Position numbers and translations under genes: made by a program
The notes under the pieces: model-generated
What the model was told of the DNA's origin: nothing
The model's input: the letters and a program-made list of their open reading frames with translations, nothing else
Database searches by the model: none
Shown here: positions 11,023-21,065 of the stretch, piece after piece
How the letters are laid out: each line of letters begins with the position of its first letter
Numbering within the stretch: the first letter of the stretch is position 1
Assembly (NCBI GenBank): GCA_036873755.1
Contig: JAVTVY010018736.1
Coordinates: 1-64,000, forward strand
Length of the DNA stretch: 64,000 bases
DNA from: Hanleya hanleyi
Lineage: Eukaryota; Mollusca; Polyplacophora; Lepidopleurida; Hanleyidae
Reading direction: 5' to 3'

Positions 11023-11275
11023 TTATTTCTCCTCCTGCAGAAACTCACAGAAGAGGCATTCATCACCCAGGAAGGGAATGTGACCTTGACCGCCTTGAAA
11101 CGGGACCCAAAACTCGCCTAGAAAGCCAAGAGTTCCAAAATATTCTATGGAAAAAACATGACTGTCCCTTCTTCCATCCTTGCACTTTTGAAACATTCCC
11201 CAACTTTTTAAACGTTCTTGGTCAACAAACCTTGCCGGGGCGCGCTTTGACACAGAAATGTTTTATGGACAAACC

Positions 11276-11638
11276 TCAAGCAATTAAGCAGCCAGTGAAA
11301 CAGAAGTCGATGATATCAATAATATGTTCCATCGAAATCCTGCATCTTTGACAAGATGACAGTTCGATCTGCATATAGCCTACCCGATCAATGAAGCCTT
11401 TCCTCTCTTCCTTTGACACTTTATTCCAGATATTCCTGCGTCTTCGCCGTCTTGGAAAGCTGCATGGAACTGTCATGAAGCGGAGCCTCGTCTGGCTTCC
11501 AAGATATTGCCCGTTTTTAGACTGGCCTTCTAATAGCTGCCACGCTATAAAGCGCGAAGTCGGGAAATGAACACAGCGCTGTTCATATGGAGAACTGAAG
11601 CTAAGAGCTAAGGTTGTCTCCGTTTCAACGTTATCCAT
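11276..11638 (-). CDS. Doubtful ORF, 120 codons, unrecognised
   Basis: I do not recognise this product. The start at 11638 was chosen over the upstream in-frame ATG (11674) because its context, AAAACCATGG, is close to the Kozak optimum. The frame has an Arg cluster (PRRRRRRNIWNKVSKEERKG) in the middle and hydrophobic, Ile-rich residues near the end. GC content is a little higher than the flanks. No signal peptide or catalytic motif is visible and no supporting splice sites or polyA signal stand out. It could be an exon or chance. Confidence 0.18.
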   Translation of the reverse strand: MDNVETETTLALSFSSPYEQRCVHFPTSRFIAWQLLEGQSKNGQYLGSQTRLRFMTVPCSFPRRRRRRNIWNKVSKEERKGFIDRVGYMQIELSSCQRCRISMEHIIDIIDFCFTGCLIA

Positions 11639-11699
11639 GGTTTTAGTTGAAGGAATGGCGATTTTCGGCTTCACTCGAATTATTTAATCTTTAACTATC

Positions 11700-14690
11700 T
11701 TAGAATCATTCCCAAGACGAAAATTAAACATGTTAGGCAGCCTTTTTCGCTTTTAAAACAACATTGCATTATCTTTAAAATAAGAGGGATTTTTAAGAGA
11801 ACTTATAACTTAAGTTATTAGCAAGGAGATTAATTTTCACAAACCACTCTATTCAAATTCAAATAAATCAGTTGTGCTTATCAGAATATTAAAATGTTAA
11901 CAAAATTCTAATTACGACAGTTTGGAACTGTAAAAATTACCGGTACCGGAAGTTAATTTTGCCCAGAAATATTTTCTGAGCTATTAAGTCTGATCTCAGT
12001 TTAAAACGTACTGTTTTGCTTCTTCATAACAGTATGTACAATATGGTAGATTGTTTTCCGAAAACTTCCCATTATTTTCCTAAATAACGTTACCATAGTA
12101 ACAGGTTACCAATGGCTTTATTTTGAAAATTATACAGTTAATGAAATCTTAATTAACGAATAAAGAGTAACAAGGGTCCAAGCGTTTTTTTCATTTATTG
12201 AACATAACTCTTATTTCTGAAACTATTGGTGATCATGTGCCGAAAATGACAACACTATGTTAACGGAATGCGGAAAATCACTCTTGAGTATCTATCTACG
12301 TGACATCATAGAAGCTCATTTGCATATCAAATTTGGACCTTTGGTGGTCAGTATTTCGGCAACCATTGATAATAGTTTGATGAAATGAATGCCAAAATAC
12401 TCGGGATAAGAATGGCCCTCACATATTAGTATCTCTCTTTCGGTGGGGGTGTTAAAAGAGGGTTACCCCGAACTCACCCCTGTGCTCAACTCCATCATGT
12501 CAATGACGCAAAACATGCATATCATGAAATCCACCGTGACGGAATCACCGTTTGGAAGATTTTTTTTTATTCAAAGCCATGTACTCGGAAGTTCCGAGGT
12601 CATACCCATGTAGTTTCTTGTTTAGTTTGCTATTCTATATGACATCTGTTTACGGATCCATGAAAAAGCTACAGATGAACCAGCATTTTCAATAAGTCTT
12701 GCCTCCAAATGTTCGTTACGGAATCAATTGAAACGGACATGACTCTTGACTAGTGTTGCTTGTCTGTTTTTTTGCTGTTCTGTTTAAATCTGATTATTCT
12801 TATATGACATCTCTTACTAACATAGAGTAAGTACCCAAGGATGAGAAGATTCGTTTCCTCGTGAACAAAACGCGATTGGGTCATCAATGAGGTTAAATCT
12901 AATCCGTGACGGAATCACACAAAAATCGTGACGGAATCGCGAGTGCGCTTTTTAAATCTTCTCGGTAAAAGAGCTTTATTAATTACAAATTTTCGCCCCA
13001 AAATTATTCCTAAGAGGATTTATCACTTCTAATTATAAAATTAAAACTCTAAACTCTAATTTTGGCCAGTGAATACAGTTCCTGTCACATGCATATCTTT
13101 TCTACAGATGTTTTAAGATAGTATACTTTTCAGTAAAATTCAACTTTTCTTCCTTGACAATTTCGAATTTCCTGACTTCATTCAGGTTTATAAAATTCCG
13201 GGAAAAATATTTAGTGATTAAAACACATCTTCTCTGTTATTGGCGTGTTCCCGGTAATCATATAGGAAGCGAATAAAAAAACAGCATGCTAATATATGGT
13301 CTACGAAAGAATGTGGAGTGAATTTAATGCGAAAAAGGACTGTTTTTAGCGATGTTCGCTTTTTCGTGGAATTCAAGATACATGTATGTGTTAAGCAATG
13401 GAAAGGGAGAGAGAGGCAGAGAGTTAACATCTCAGCCCCCCATGGGGGCACTAAACAGCTGATGCTGCATACAATCTGGCGACAGGGGAGATAATCCACA
13501 TGAAACAAAAATCAAGTCATGGATGGAAAGCACACAATCTGTTTCGTAACATTATGAGAATGTATTGTATTATTTTTGCACACTGTTAAATTAATGTATA
13601 TTGATTTATTGTTAATTCGTATTACAGATCAGCTGAAAGAAATGTAGATGTGTTGGTGAACATGTTAAGTCGTAGTATTTGAGTCAGAGTTGTATGTCAT
13701 GTGGACTCGTTCACAGTGCACGTGTTCGCATGCTTTGTAAATTGGTTGAATTTTTCCTTGATTGACTACAGCTATCTCACAGTTGCCTGGCCTGTGGAAT
13801 ATTGGATGGTCGATGTCTACATGTACGTATAAATTTTTTCAATAAATTATGAAAATTAATATTTTTTTTAATATTTTTTTTTTTTTTCTGAGTGTATTTC
13901 TCTTTCATCTTTGACTCAATAAAAGTCATTCCCTGAAATGTCAAACCGAGTTACTACAGATTTTAATTATCTATCATACTCACCCTGTCCTCTATGACAT
14001 AGAATTAAAGACTTAATTCCGCGTCCAAAATTACTGCTCCACCAATTCCCCATGGGGGCACTCTGCTTCATGCCTTGCCCTTAGAGAAACGGCTGCCGCA
14101 TTGGCTCTCCACATGTGGGGACATTGTGGGACACCCTGCTCCTGAAGCTCTCTACACCTATCCCCACATGTAGGTTGGTTATCACATTTCAGGGCGCCCT
14201 ACATTATTCCTGCATGTGGGGAACTTGTGGGGCAGATATGGGAATGGGGGTCGTCAGCTCGAACTGACGCCAGGTGGCTACGTGTACCAAGAGGTAAATG
14301 GCGCATGGCCATTTCGTTTTTCTGTACATCACAAAGGCAACGTCATAATGTTATGACGTTATAATTGTTCGTTTTATGACGTCACGTCTTCTTTACCTGC
14401 TGAAGCACTAGCGCCTAGTGTGGCTGGCGATCCCCATTTAGTGAGGACATGAGCCCACTGTGGGACTAGTGAATAATTCTTCTTGCAATGGGGTGTATTT
14501 ACCAAATTCCGTGTACCGACTTCCGGTAAAAAAAATAATGTCCATTCCAGAAACCCACTATCCAGAATTTCCCCCCTCCCCAAATCCAGCTAATAAAAAT
14601 GTGGGATATCCAGATGAAGTCCTTACCCTCTCATTTGAGGAGAAGGGTGTAGTTTTGGTGGATTCAGCATAAAAGGTAGTCTATGTATCT
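11700..14690. other. Mostly unique, AT-rich region without a supported gene
   Basis: No convincing ORF occurs. A short motif GTGACGGAATC recurs at about 12537, 12906 and 12930. A (CA)CATGTGGGGA motif recurs between 14108 and 14225. A poly-T/AT tract lies at 13860-13888. A near-palindrome AACGTCATAATGTTATGACG is at 14339-14358, followed by a full TGACGTCA at 14377-14384. ORFs on both strands around 14374-14672 overlap each other and look incidental. Confidence 0.5.
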
Positions 14691-14782
14691 ATAACACATA
14701 TAGCTACAAGCCATATCATAATGCCGTCAGTTTGTATTAAGGCTACAGGGAAATACTCGTATTACATTTTTTTTGTATACAA

Positions 14783-15135
14783 AGAGATTGAACACAAAAG
14801 GATCAAACCGCTTTCCCTGTGAAATCATATATGCCGGGATAGATGTCGCTTTTAACAAATTACTATCGGTTAAATACAAAAAGAACTGAGAAAGATAGAA
14901 TAACCTTTCATGTTTTGTTCAGAAGGAGAGCTTTTTAATTATTTAAACAACCAATGAGCTTGATTAACGAACAACGATAATAGTAACATAAATAACCGAC
15001 CTCCTCTGTGAACGTGTATCTTGACGGCATTATTGGAAATAGTTCACCGGCTACTCTCTTGCAGAAAACTAGCCTATGTTTATGCATACTATGCATTTCT
15101 TTAGTTTGGTGCTAATGCTGTTATACGAATTAGGT
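14783..15135 (+). repeat. Highly diverged relative of the 2443/9066 block and of 885-990
   Basis: The part at 14783-15020 follows the same order as 2670-2870 (AACACAAA, TGTGAAATCATA, AAATACAAAAAG, CAATGAGCTTGATTAACG, AACATAAATAACCGACCT), with many substitutions and indels. It is followed at 15040-15135 by a relative of 885-990. The ORF of the other copies is broken here. Confidence 0.7.
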
Positions 15136-15486
15136 ATTTTTAGATTATGGACGTGGAAATTCGTTAATGGGCGACGGCTGAATATTGAATGACGGACTAG
15201 GCGCTTGTATTTCAATTCTATAAAGTTGCTTATTGATTCTTTTTCAAAAAGCGAATAAGCATTTACATGTCAATGTTTGGGGAATGTCATAAAAAACCTC
15301 AATATCTCGGTTTTTCAACAAAAGAAAGACAAACAAACAAACAAACAAAAAGTTTATGAAAAAACCCCACTAATTTCTAAAGTCTACGGTTAGGGGTTTA
15401 ATACCGGTTTAGAAGTGGTTATTGCGTTACCACTCAATGCTAACATCTGTTTGACACTATAGAGATCACACTCTCACTTTTTCTTG

Positions 15487-15575
15487 TTAGAGCACCTGTC
15501 CTATATGACCAGGTCGTTAGAGCACCTGTCCTGTATTGCCAAGCTGTTAGCTCATCTGTTGTTTATGGCCAGTTA
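15487..15575 (+). repeat. Three tandem ~30-bp units (GTTAGAGCACCTGTCC)
   Basis: GTTAGAGCACCTGTCC recurs at about 15487 and 15515, with a decayed GTTAGCTCATCTGTTG at about 15546, each followed by TAT-GCC-AG. They lie just outside the left arm of the large inverted repeat. Confidence 0.7.
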
Positions 15576-16322
15576 AGCGGTGAATTTTTTTGGAAAGTTC
15601 ACGGAGGTCTGGGTAGGCCCATAGGCCCAAACTGGGAAATTCACACATGTTCATTGTGATATGGGTTGTTTGGTCTTGTTTTTCACGTCTCACCATGTAG
15701 AACACGATGGGAGGGGTCTCGAAGTTAAGCGGTGAAATTTTTCGAAAAGTCCAGGTGCCGGGTAGGTCTGTATATAGGCCCATAGGCCTACTGGCTCAGT
15801 GGATAGGTCCATACTGGGTGGACGTTTTGGGGTTTAGGTGAGCCCCCAATGGTCCCATGGTGTCGTATGAGGTCTTATTTTGAAGCTCTCATGGAGAAGC
15901 ACTCGACTGTATCGTCCGTGTTTAATATTCTGCGCATGGTCGTAGTATAGAAAGCAGGCATTTTGGGGGTGCGTGGGGGTGTGTTTGGGGTAGAGATGGA
16001 CCACTATTGGTCCAAATGGGTCGCGGGAGGTGTCAAAGTGAAGCTTTTGTGGGGTAGTCAGAATGGCGTGTTTTTTATTGCAAGTCGCGTTGATCTGCGC
16101 ATGTGTAGTTGGGTGTAGTAAGTTATGTGGCCATTTCGGGGGGTGCGTGGGGGTGTGTTTGGGGTAGAGAGGGACCATCCTTGGTCCGAATGCGTCGTGT
16201 GTGGTGTCATTTTGTAGCTTTCGTGGTATAGACCACGATTTGAGGGATGTCCACAGCATCTGTGACGTCATCGATGACGTCATCAGTAGGAGTAGAAGGT
16301 GGGCATTTTGGGGGAAGTGAAA
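15555..16322. repeat. Left arm of a large inverted repeat
   Basis: Read in reverse complement, this 0.77-kb segment matches 17886-18690 nearly throughout. Landmarks include CAGTTAAGCGGTGAA at the outer end, CCACTATTGGTCCAAATGG, and the double TGACGTCATCGATGACGTCA (16263-16282) near the inner end. The 149-codon minus-strand ORF at 15834-16283 follows a repeated Pro/His-rich frame (for example YPKHTPTHPP) that also appears in other frames of the right arm. It is a by-product of the repeat, not a gene. Confidence 0.9.
16263..16282. promoter_or_regulatory. Double CRE-type palindrome
   Basis: Two complete TGACGTCA octamers lie at 16263-16270 and 16275-16282, separated by TCGA. This is the full consensus for CREB/ATF family binding. 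It is mirrored in the right arm at 17927-17946. Function is inferred only from the motif. Confidence 0.4.
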
Positions 16323-16347
16323 TCTGGCGTTTGGTTATGTGCTGCAG

Positions 16348-16578
16348 CATAAGGAAACAGACCAAGTCCGATACTTTTACCCGAGCAGTAACATCCGGTT
16401 ATTTAACCAACCGTTTACCATCATTAACAGGGCGTCGCTAGAGACGATGCTGGAGAAACTGGACACGGTGGATCCCTTGGAATGGGCACAAGGTCAACGC
16501 CCCAATACCAAGTGGATAGTGAAGAGGGTCACCAATGTTACGTTCTTCGTGGTTAAATTGATCAACCCCCTCTGCTGA
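16348..16578 (+). CDS. Possible terminal exon, 76 codons plus stop, unrecognised
   Basis: The frame is open from a stop at 16318 to TGA at 16576-16578. It lacks an ATG start, but a plausible splice acceptor (TTATGTGCTGCAG, AG at 16346-16347) would enter it in phase 0 at HKETDQ. The predicted segment has alternating hydrophobic/charged residues (for example RASLETMLEKLDTVDPLEW and KWIVKRVTNVTFFVV) and looks more protein-like than neighbouring frames. AATAAA follows at 16698-16703. It sits in the loop between inverted-repeat arms. I cannot name a family; a resemblance to a ubiquitin-like or doublecortin-type fold is only an impression. Confidence 0.3.
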   Translation, partial: HKETDQVRYFYPSSNIRLFNQPFTIINRASLETMLEKLDTVDPLEWAQGQRPNTKWIVKRVTNVTFFVVKLINPLC

Positions 16579-16717
16579 ATGCGCCACCCGTGCACTGATG
16601 AATAGCATAACACGCCGTATATACTCTCTATGTCTACATGCTGATCGTTGACTTGGGCTCAGTAAACACGTGTACCTAATGTGACGGTACGTTAAATAAT
16701 AAAACATGGTGTTTGAT

Positions 16718-16985
16718 ATTTCAATTTGTTTTGCTGTGAACATACTAAACATAGGGCGGCTTCACCAGGGCAGCTCCCCCAGCCTGGGTATGATGTAACA
16801 TTGTGGATAATAAACTGTTTGAACATTGCTGAACTTGTTGTTATTCACGACATTTCAATTTGTTTTGCTGTGAACATACTAAACATAGGGCGGCTTCCCC
16901 AGGGCAGCTCCCCCAGCCTGGGTATGATGTAACATTGGGGATAATAAACTGTATGAACATTGCTGAACTTGTTCTTATTCACGAC
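16718..16985 (+). repeat. Tandem duplication of a 134-bp unit with AATAAA
   Basis: ATTTCAATTTGTTTTGCTG begins units at 16718 and 16852, an offset of 134. The units differ at only a few positions. Each contains the inverted pair GGGCAGCTCCCCC / CAGCCTGGG and ends with GATAATAAACTG, a polyA-type signal. The unit lies just downstream of the candidate terminal exon, so it could be a duplicated 3' end. Confidence 0.9.
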
Positions 16986-16999
16986 AACCGCTATCCGAT

Positions 17000-17105
17000 T
17001 GTATAATACAGAACATATGTTGTATAATACAGGACATATATGGTACAATACAGGACAGATATGGTATAATAGAGCACAGATTTGGTATAATACAGGACAT
17101 TTCCT
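17000..17105 (+). repeat. Short tandem repeat, ~20-bp unit GGTATAATACAGGACATAT
   Basis: About five units of a 19-21-bp motif (GTATAATACAG, then GACA-ATATG). Overlapping ORFs on both strands here (for example 16845-17219 and 16960-17166) translate to YNTGHIW / LYHICPV repeats and are satellite artefacts. Confidence 0.85.
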
Positions 17106-17117
17106 GTCTTGTGACAA

Positions 17118-17245
17118 CTTCCGGTTCCGGTCACGTGACAGTAAACATGAAAAAACCCGGATGTAAGATGAGGACCCGGATGTATATATCCGGTATCTTG
17201 CGCAGGGATCAAAGGTCACTTCCGGTCACGTGACCGGAACCGGGA
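17118..17245. promoter_or_regulatory. CCGGTCACGTGACCGG palindrome cluster
   Basis: A perfect 18-bp palindrome TCCGGTCACGTGACCGGA lies at 17221-17238, with a half-related TTCCGGTCACGTGAC at 17128-17142. The core CACGTG is an E-box and the flanking CCGGAA is ETS-like. The preceding TGCGCAGGGATCAAAGGTCA (from 17199) recurs inverted at 57977-57997. This is either part of a repeat with promoter-like content or a degenerate promoter. Confidence 0.4.
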
Positions 17246-17486
17246 GTGTGCACCACGGGTACGCGCTCCGAGCTCCAAGGACTCCCATCCAAGAGCTCCG
17301 CCCCACGGGAACTACCACCACCACCGGGCCTTGACGGGCGTGTGGTGGTGGTAATAGTGGTGTGTGTGGTGGTGTCTGTACATATAGGGATTAACTCGTG
17401 TCCCTCATTCTTCTGAGATCAGAACAATGAACTTCTGAATACACGGACAATAGCATAAGTGAATTGTAAACTGCTTTGCTTTGGCA

Positions 17487-18690
17487 CCCCACACGACGCA
17501 TCCGGACCAGTAGTGGTCCATCCCTACACCAAATACCTTCCTTCACTTCTCCAAAATGCCCACTTTCGCTACTACTCGTACTGATGACGTCACCGATAAC
17601 GTCACAGATGCGGAGGGCATCCCCCAAATCGGGGTCTACACCGCGAGAGCTACAAAATGACACCCCACACAACGCATTCGGACCAAGGATGATCCATCTA
17701 TACCCCAAATACACCCTCACGCACCCCCCCAAAATGACCACTTTCGCTACTACTCGTACTGATGACGTCACAGATGACATGAACATCCCTCAAATCGGGG
17801 TCTAAACCCCGAGAGTTACAAGATGACACCCCACACGACGCACTCGGACCAAGGATGGTCCATTTCTACCCCAAATACCTTCCTTCACTTGCCCAAAATG
17901 CACAGTTTTGCTACTACTCCTACTGATGACGTCATCGATGACGTCACAGATGCTGTGGACATCCCACAATCGTGGTCTATGCTACGAAAGCTACAAAATG
18001 ACACACAACACGACGCATTCGGACCAAGGATGGTCCCTCTCTGCCCCAAACACACCCCCAGGCACTCCCCAAAATGGCCACTTTACTTACTACACCCAAC
18101 TGCGCATGCGCAGATTAACGCGACTTTCAATAAAAAAAACACGCCATTCTGACTCTACCCCATAAAAGCTTCACTTTGACACCTCCCGCGACCCATTTGG
18201 ACCAATAGTGGTCCATCTCTACCCCAAATACACCCCCACGCACCCCCAAAATGCCTGCTTTCTATATTACGATTAGACTGCGCATGCGCAGAATATTGTA
18301 AACGGACAACACATTAGTCCAGTCGGGTGCTCCTCCGTGAGAGCTTCAAAATAAGACCTCATACGACACCATGGGACCATCAGGGGCTCACCTAGACCCC
18401 AAAACGTCCACTCAGTATGGACCTATCCACTGAGCCAGTAGGCCTATGGGCCTATATACAGACCTACCCGGCACCTGGACGTTTCGAAAAATTTCACCGC
18501 TTAACTTCGAGACCCCTCCCATCGTGTTCTACATGGTGAGGCGTGAAAAATAAGACCAAACAACCCATACGGCAATGAACATGTGTGAATTCCCAGTATG
18601 GACCTATCCCCCATAGCCAGTATGGGCCTATGGGCCAACCCAGACCTCCGTGAACTTTTCAAAAAATTCACCGCTTAACTTCGATACCCC
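17487..18690. repeat. Right arm of the large inverted repeat plus two extra tandem units
   Basis: The part at 17886-18690 is the reverse complement of 15555-16322. Two further ~170-bp units extend it inward (about 17487-17655 and 17660-17825), each with GACACCCCACACGACGCA, a CCAA..ATGG(T/A)CC palindromic pair, CCCCAAAATG and a TGACGTCA site (17584, 17763, 17927, 17939). Two perfect NRF-1-type CTGCGCATGCGCAG palindromes lie at 18100-18113 and 18278-18291. Several ~100-codon plus-strand ORFs here are repeat frames, not genes. Confidence 0.9.
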
Positions 18691-18960
18691 TCCCATCGTG
18701 TTCTGCATGGAGAGACGTGAAAAACAAGACCAAACAACCCATATCACAATTAACAAGTGTGAATTTCTCAGTATGGACCTATCCCCCATTGCCAGTATGG
18801 GCCTATATGGTTGGTTTGGTTTGGTTTGGTTTGATTGGGCACTCCATCTATATACAGACCTACCCGGTACTTTTCGAAAAATTTCACCGCTTAACTTCGA
18901 GAACCCTCCCATCGTGTTCTACATGGTGAGACGTGAAAAACAAGACAGCCCATAGTAAAG
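18690..18960 (+). repeat. Extra tandem units outside the right arm
   Basis: ACCGCTTAACTTCGA...CCTCCCATCGTGTTCT occurs at about 18497, 18672 and 18887, giving a ~175-215-bp tandem series, of which only one full copy is in the left arm. A GGTTT pentamer tract lies at 18809-18832. Confidence 0.85.
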
Positions 18961-19505
18961 TCCAAAAAAAATGACCACCCCCATAACCTATACAGGCATT
19001 TTCCCCGTATATTGTATAATACAGGCCCCTATTGTAGGAGAAACTCCGTGTTTCGCTTTTTATTAATTTAATAATTTTTTATTTTATTTTTTCTGTGAAA
19101 AGATACACCCACCCATGACTGGATAGCCCTGGAGGAGAGCTTCACTTTGACACCTCACTCGACCCAATCGGTCCATGCAGCGTATTTGAAGTCTGGGTAC
19201 TACTTTCTGTCCGCGGAAGCAGACCGCATCACCGCCTGACCGCATCACCGCGGAAAAATTCGAGGTCAAAGATCACCCTGGTGGCGCCACCTACCGGAAC
19301 TATAGCGGCCTTGACGGCTTCCGAGATCAAAGGCCGTGAATGACCGCTTCCTATTCTATAACCTACAATAACGCCAACTGGCGGATGCAAGAGTTATCTC
19401 CCAGGCAAAATATGGCTTTAGCGGGTTTTTATATACTACTCCCGGGGATCAGCTGTCTCAAACTCTAACAGGGAGAGGGCCATAGCGAGCGTTCACCAAT
19501 CATGA
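18961..19505. other. Spacer, no gene seen
   Basis: AT-rich tract at 19055-19090, then GC-richer sequence with GGTGGCGCCACC at about 19280-19291, AGATCAAAGG at 19324-19333, and a TATA-like TTTTTATATACT at about 19425-19436. The last is 130 bp upstream of the ATPase relic and could be a remnant promoter. No gene is called. Confidence 0.4.
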
Positions 19506-19985
19506 TGTTGCGTCTGTTGTTGGCTCAGTTATCGTTGGCTAGACCGACCAGGGAATGGTCCATTTGCGATGGAAGTTGTGGGTCCTACTGAGAGTGGGAA
19601 AAGTGTATGGATAGTAAGTTATTACGAGAAAACGAAGACTATATCAAACCCACTCCGCAGAGAATTTTCCACTTCTAAAGCTAATGGTCACAACATTAAG
19701 AGGATATGAATAGTGGAGTTTGTGAAGGGAATACCCTCAAATCTGGAAAATGACGGATATTTCGATCCCGCTGTAAGAAACTTGATAATGGACGATGATC
19801 GTATGACGGAGGCCGCTGATTGTTCGATCATGGCCAAACTTCAAGAGCTATCGGTTTTAATTGGCCATATGCTCTTCTGTTCAAAAACCGCATCGATAAA
19901 CACAGATAGTTTAATAAGTCACCGTATTTACCCGAAACGACTCGATCACTTCATGAAAAACTACGATGATGCTATATCATGCTGA
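19506..19985 (+). pseudogene. Broken P-loop ATPase relic, viral/Polinton packaging type
   Basis: One reading frame carries a Walker A motif GPTESGKS (about 19581-19604), an in-frame stop at 19707-19709, then a Walker B-like LIMDDD followed about 100 bases later by a degraded sensor region and a YDDAIS-like end. Order and spacing resemble the A32/FtsK-like packaging ATPases of Polinton/Maverick and adintovirus elements, from family knowledge rather than a search. The protein is short (about 140 codons in view against more than 200 for intact relatives) and the middle is poorly preserved. It is an inactive fossil. No capsid, protease or polymerase gene is recognisable nearby. Confidence 0.6.
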
Positions 19986-20367
19986 ACAGACTGTGGAAGA
20001 TGGAAGACGGGCACCTCCACCCTGGTTCAAACGGAGTGAAGATGATCAGCTCAAACAGGCACAGGGATTAAGAATATGTTCGGAGTGGAGAGGCATAGAG
20101 ATGGGCTATATTACGCAGTCAATACATCCTGGTTTAAGTGGAGTATCAACAGAGGCGGGGCAGATTACGAATAGGAATGAAATTGAACAGCGTGAAAGAA
20201 AATACATTTCAGATACTACAGGGGGGAAGCGTTCAGTGTCCGGTGTGTTCCCGTATAATATCGCTCTATTAGCGTTTGGAACGCGTTTCAATAGCGTTCT
20301 CAACGCGTTTTATATTCGTTTCGTTTGCTTCTCAAAGAACGCGTTTATACCTCCCAAACACGTTTAA
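19966..20367 (+). other. Overlapping ORF of 133 codons, probably incidental
   Basis: This frame overlaps the end of the ATPase relic, shifted by one. It could be the continuation of the relic after a frameshift or a neighbouring viral ORF, but I recognise no motif. Its last third runs into the CpG-rich AACGCGTTT patch, which is not coding-like. Confidence 0.15.
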
Positions 20368-21065
20368 TCAGCTGTAGGTTCATTTGTTTTCGTTTCTTTT
20401 CGTTTGAAACGCGTTTTGCGAATGCGTTCGCGAAGGCGTTTACGAACGCGTTCGAAACGCGATTTATCATTGTTGTTGTTGTTAAATAAACATTACCGTC
20501 CATGCGGTTGCTTCGTCGGGCGTATATACTGTTTGGTCGGTGTTAAGTATTTGTACAACGAATGCCACCATCCCCACTCCTTCAACAAATAAGGCAACTG
20601 CCGTAGGCGAAAGAAAAATGCGCAACTATTGGTTCGGACGACAAGTTCGTGGTAATACACAACGATGCGGCCTTGTCAAAATGGATGCTCGACCCACACT
20701 CGATACCTAGTGAGTAGGCCAGAGATGACTTCAGAGTTTTCACCGCAAATTAGCAAACTCAAGGACAAGCTTTTACACAAAAATAAATATACGCCACAGA
20801 TGTTTATTTCATAGCACATGGAATAATAATAGCGGCTGTTGAAAGTTCCGACACGATGGCTTCTTGGCCTGGTTTGCGCGATTTGAAAGAAAGGGAAGTT
20901 TATAAACGCGTTTCGATCAGAGCAAACGCGTTTGATAAGGGAAACGGGATCTGATGAACGAAATATTTATGACATCGTAAGGGATATTGAAAGCGTTTCG
21001 TTTCCTCTGATCGTATGGAACGCATTTGTAACGCGTTTATATCTAGTTCCGTTCGCGTTTCGTCA
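20223..21065. repeat. CpG-rich patch with many AACGCG(T/A) motifs
   Basis: ACGCGTTT or AAACGCG occurs about a dozen times in two clusters (about 20278-20465 and 20905-21062) separated by an unrelated 440-bp segment. The two clusters are partly inverted to each other (GGGAAGCGTT... and ...AACGCGTTTATATC). They stand out from the AT-rich surroundings. They may be the ends of a foldback element. The embedded ACGCGT equals the MCB/MluI box. Confidence 0.55.

Noticed and set aside
15834..16283. 149-codon minus-strand ORF as a Pro/His-rich protein
   Set aside because: The same YPKHTPTHPP-like string arises from the tandem units in several places and frames of both arms; it is a repeat translation.
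16845..17219. 124-codon minus-strand ORF with LYHICPV repeats
   Set aside because: It is a frame through the ~20-bp tandem repeat and the 134-bp duplicated unit.
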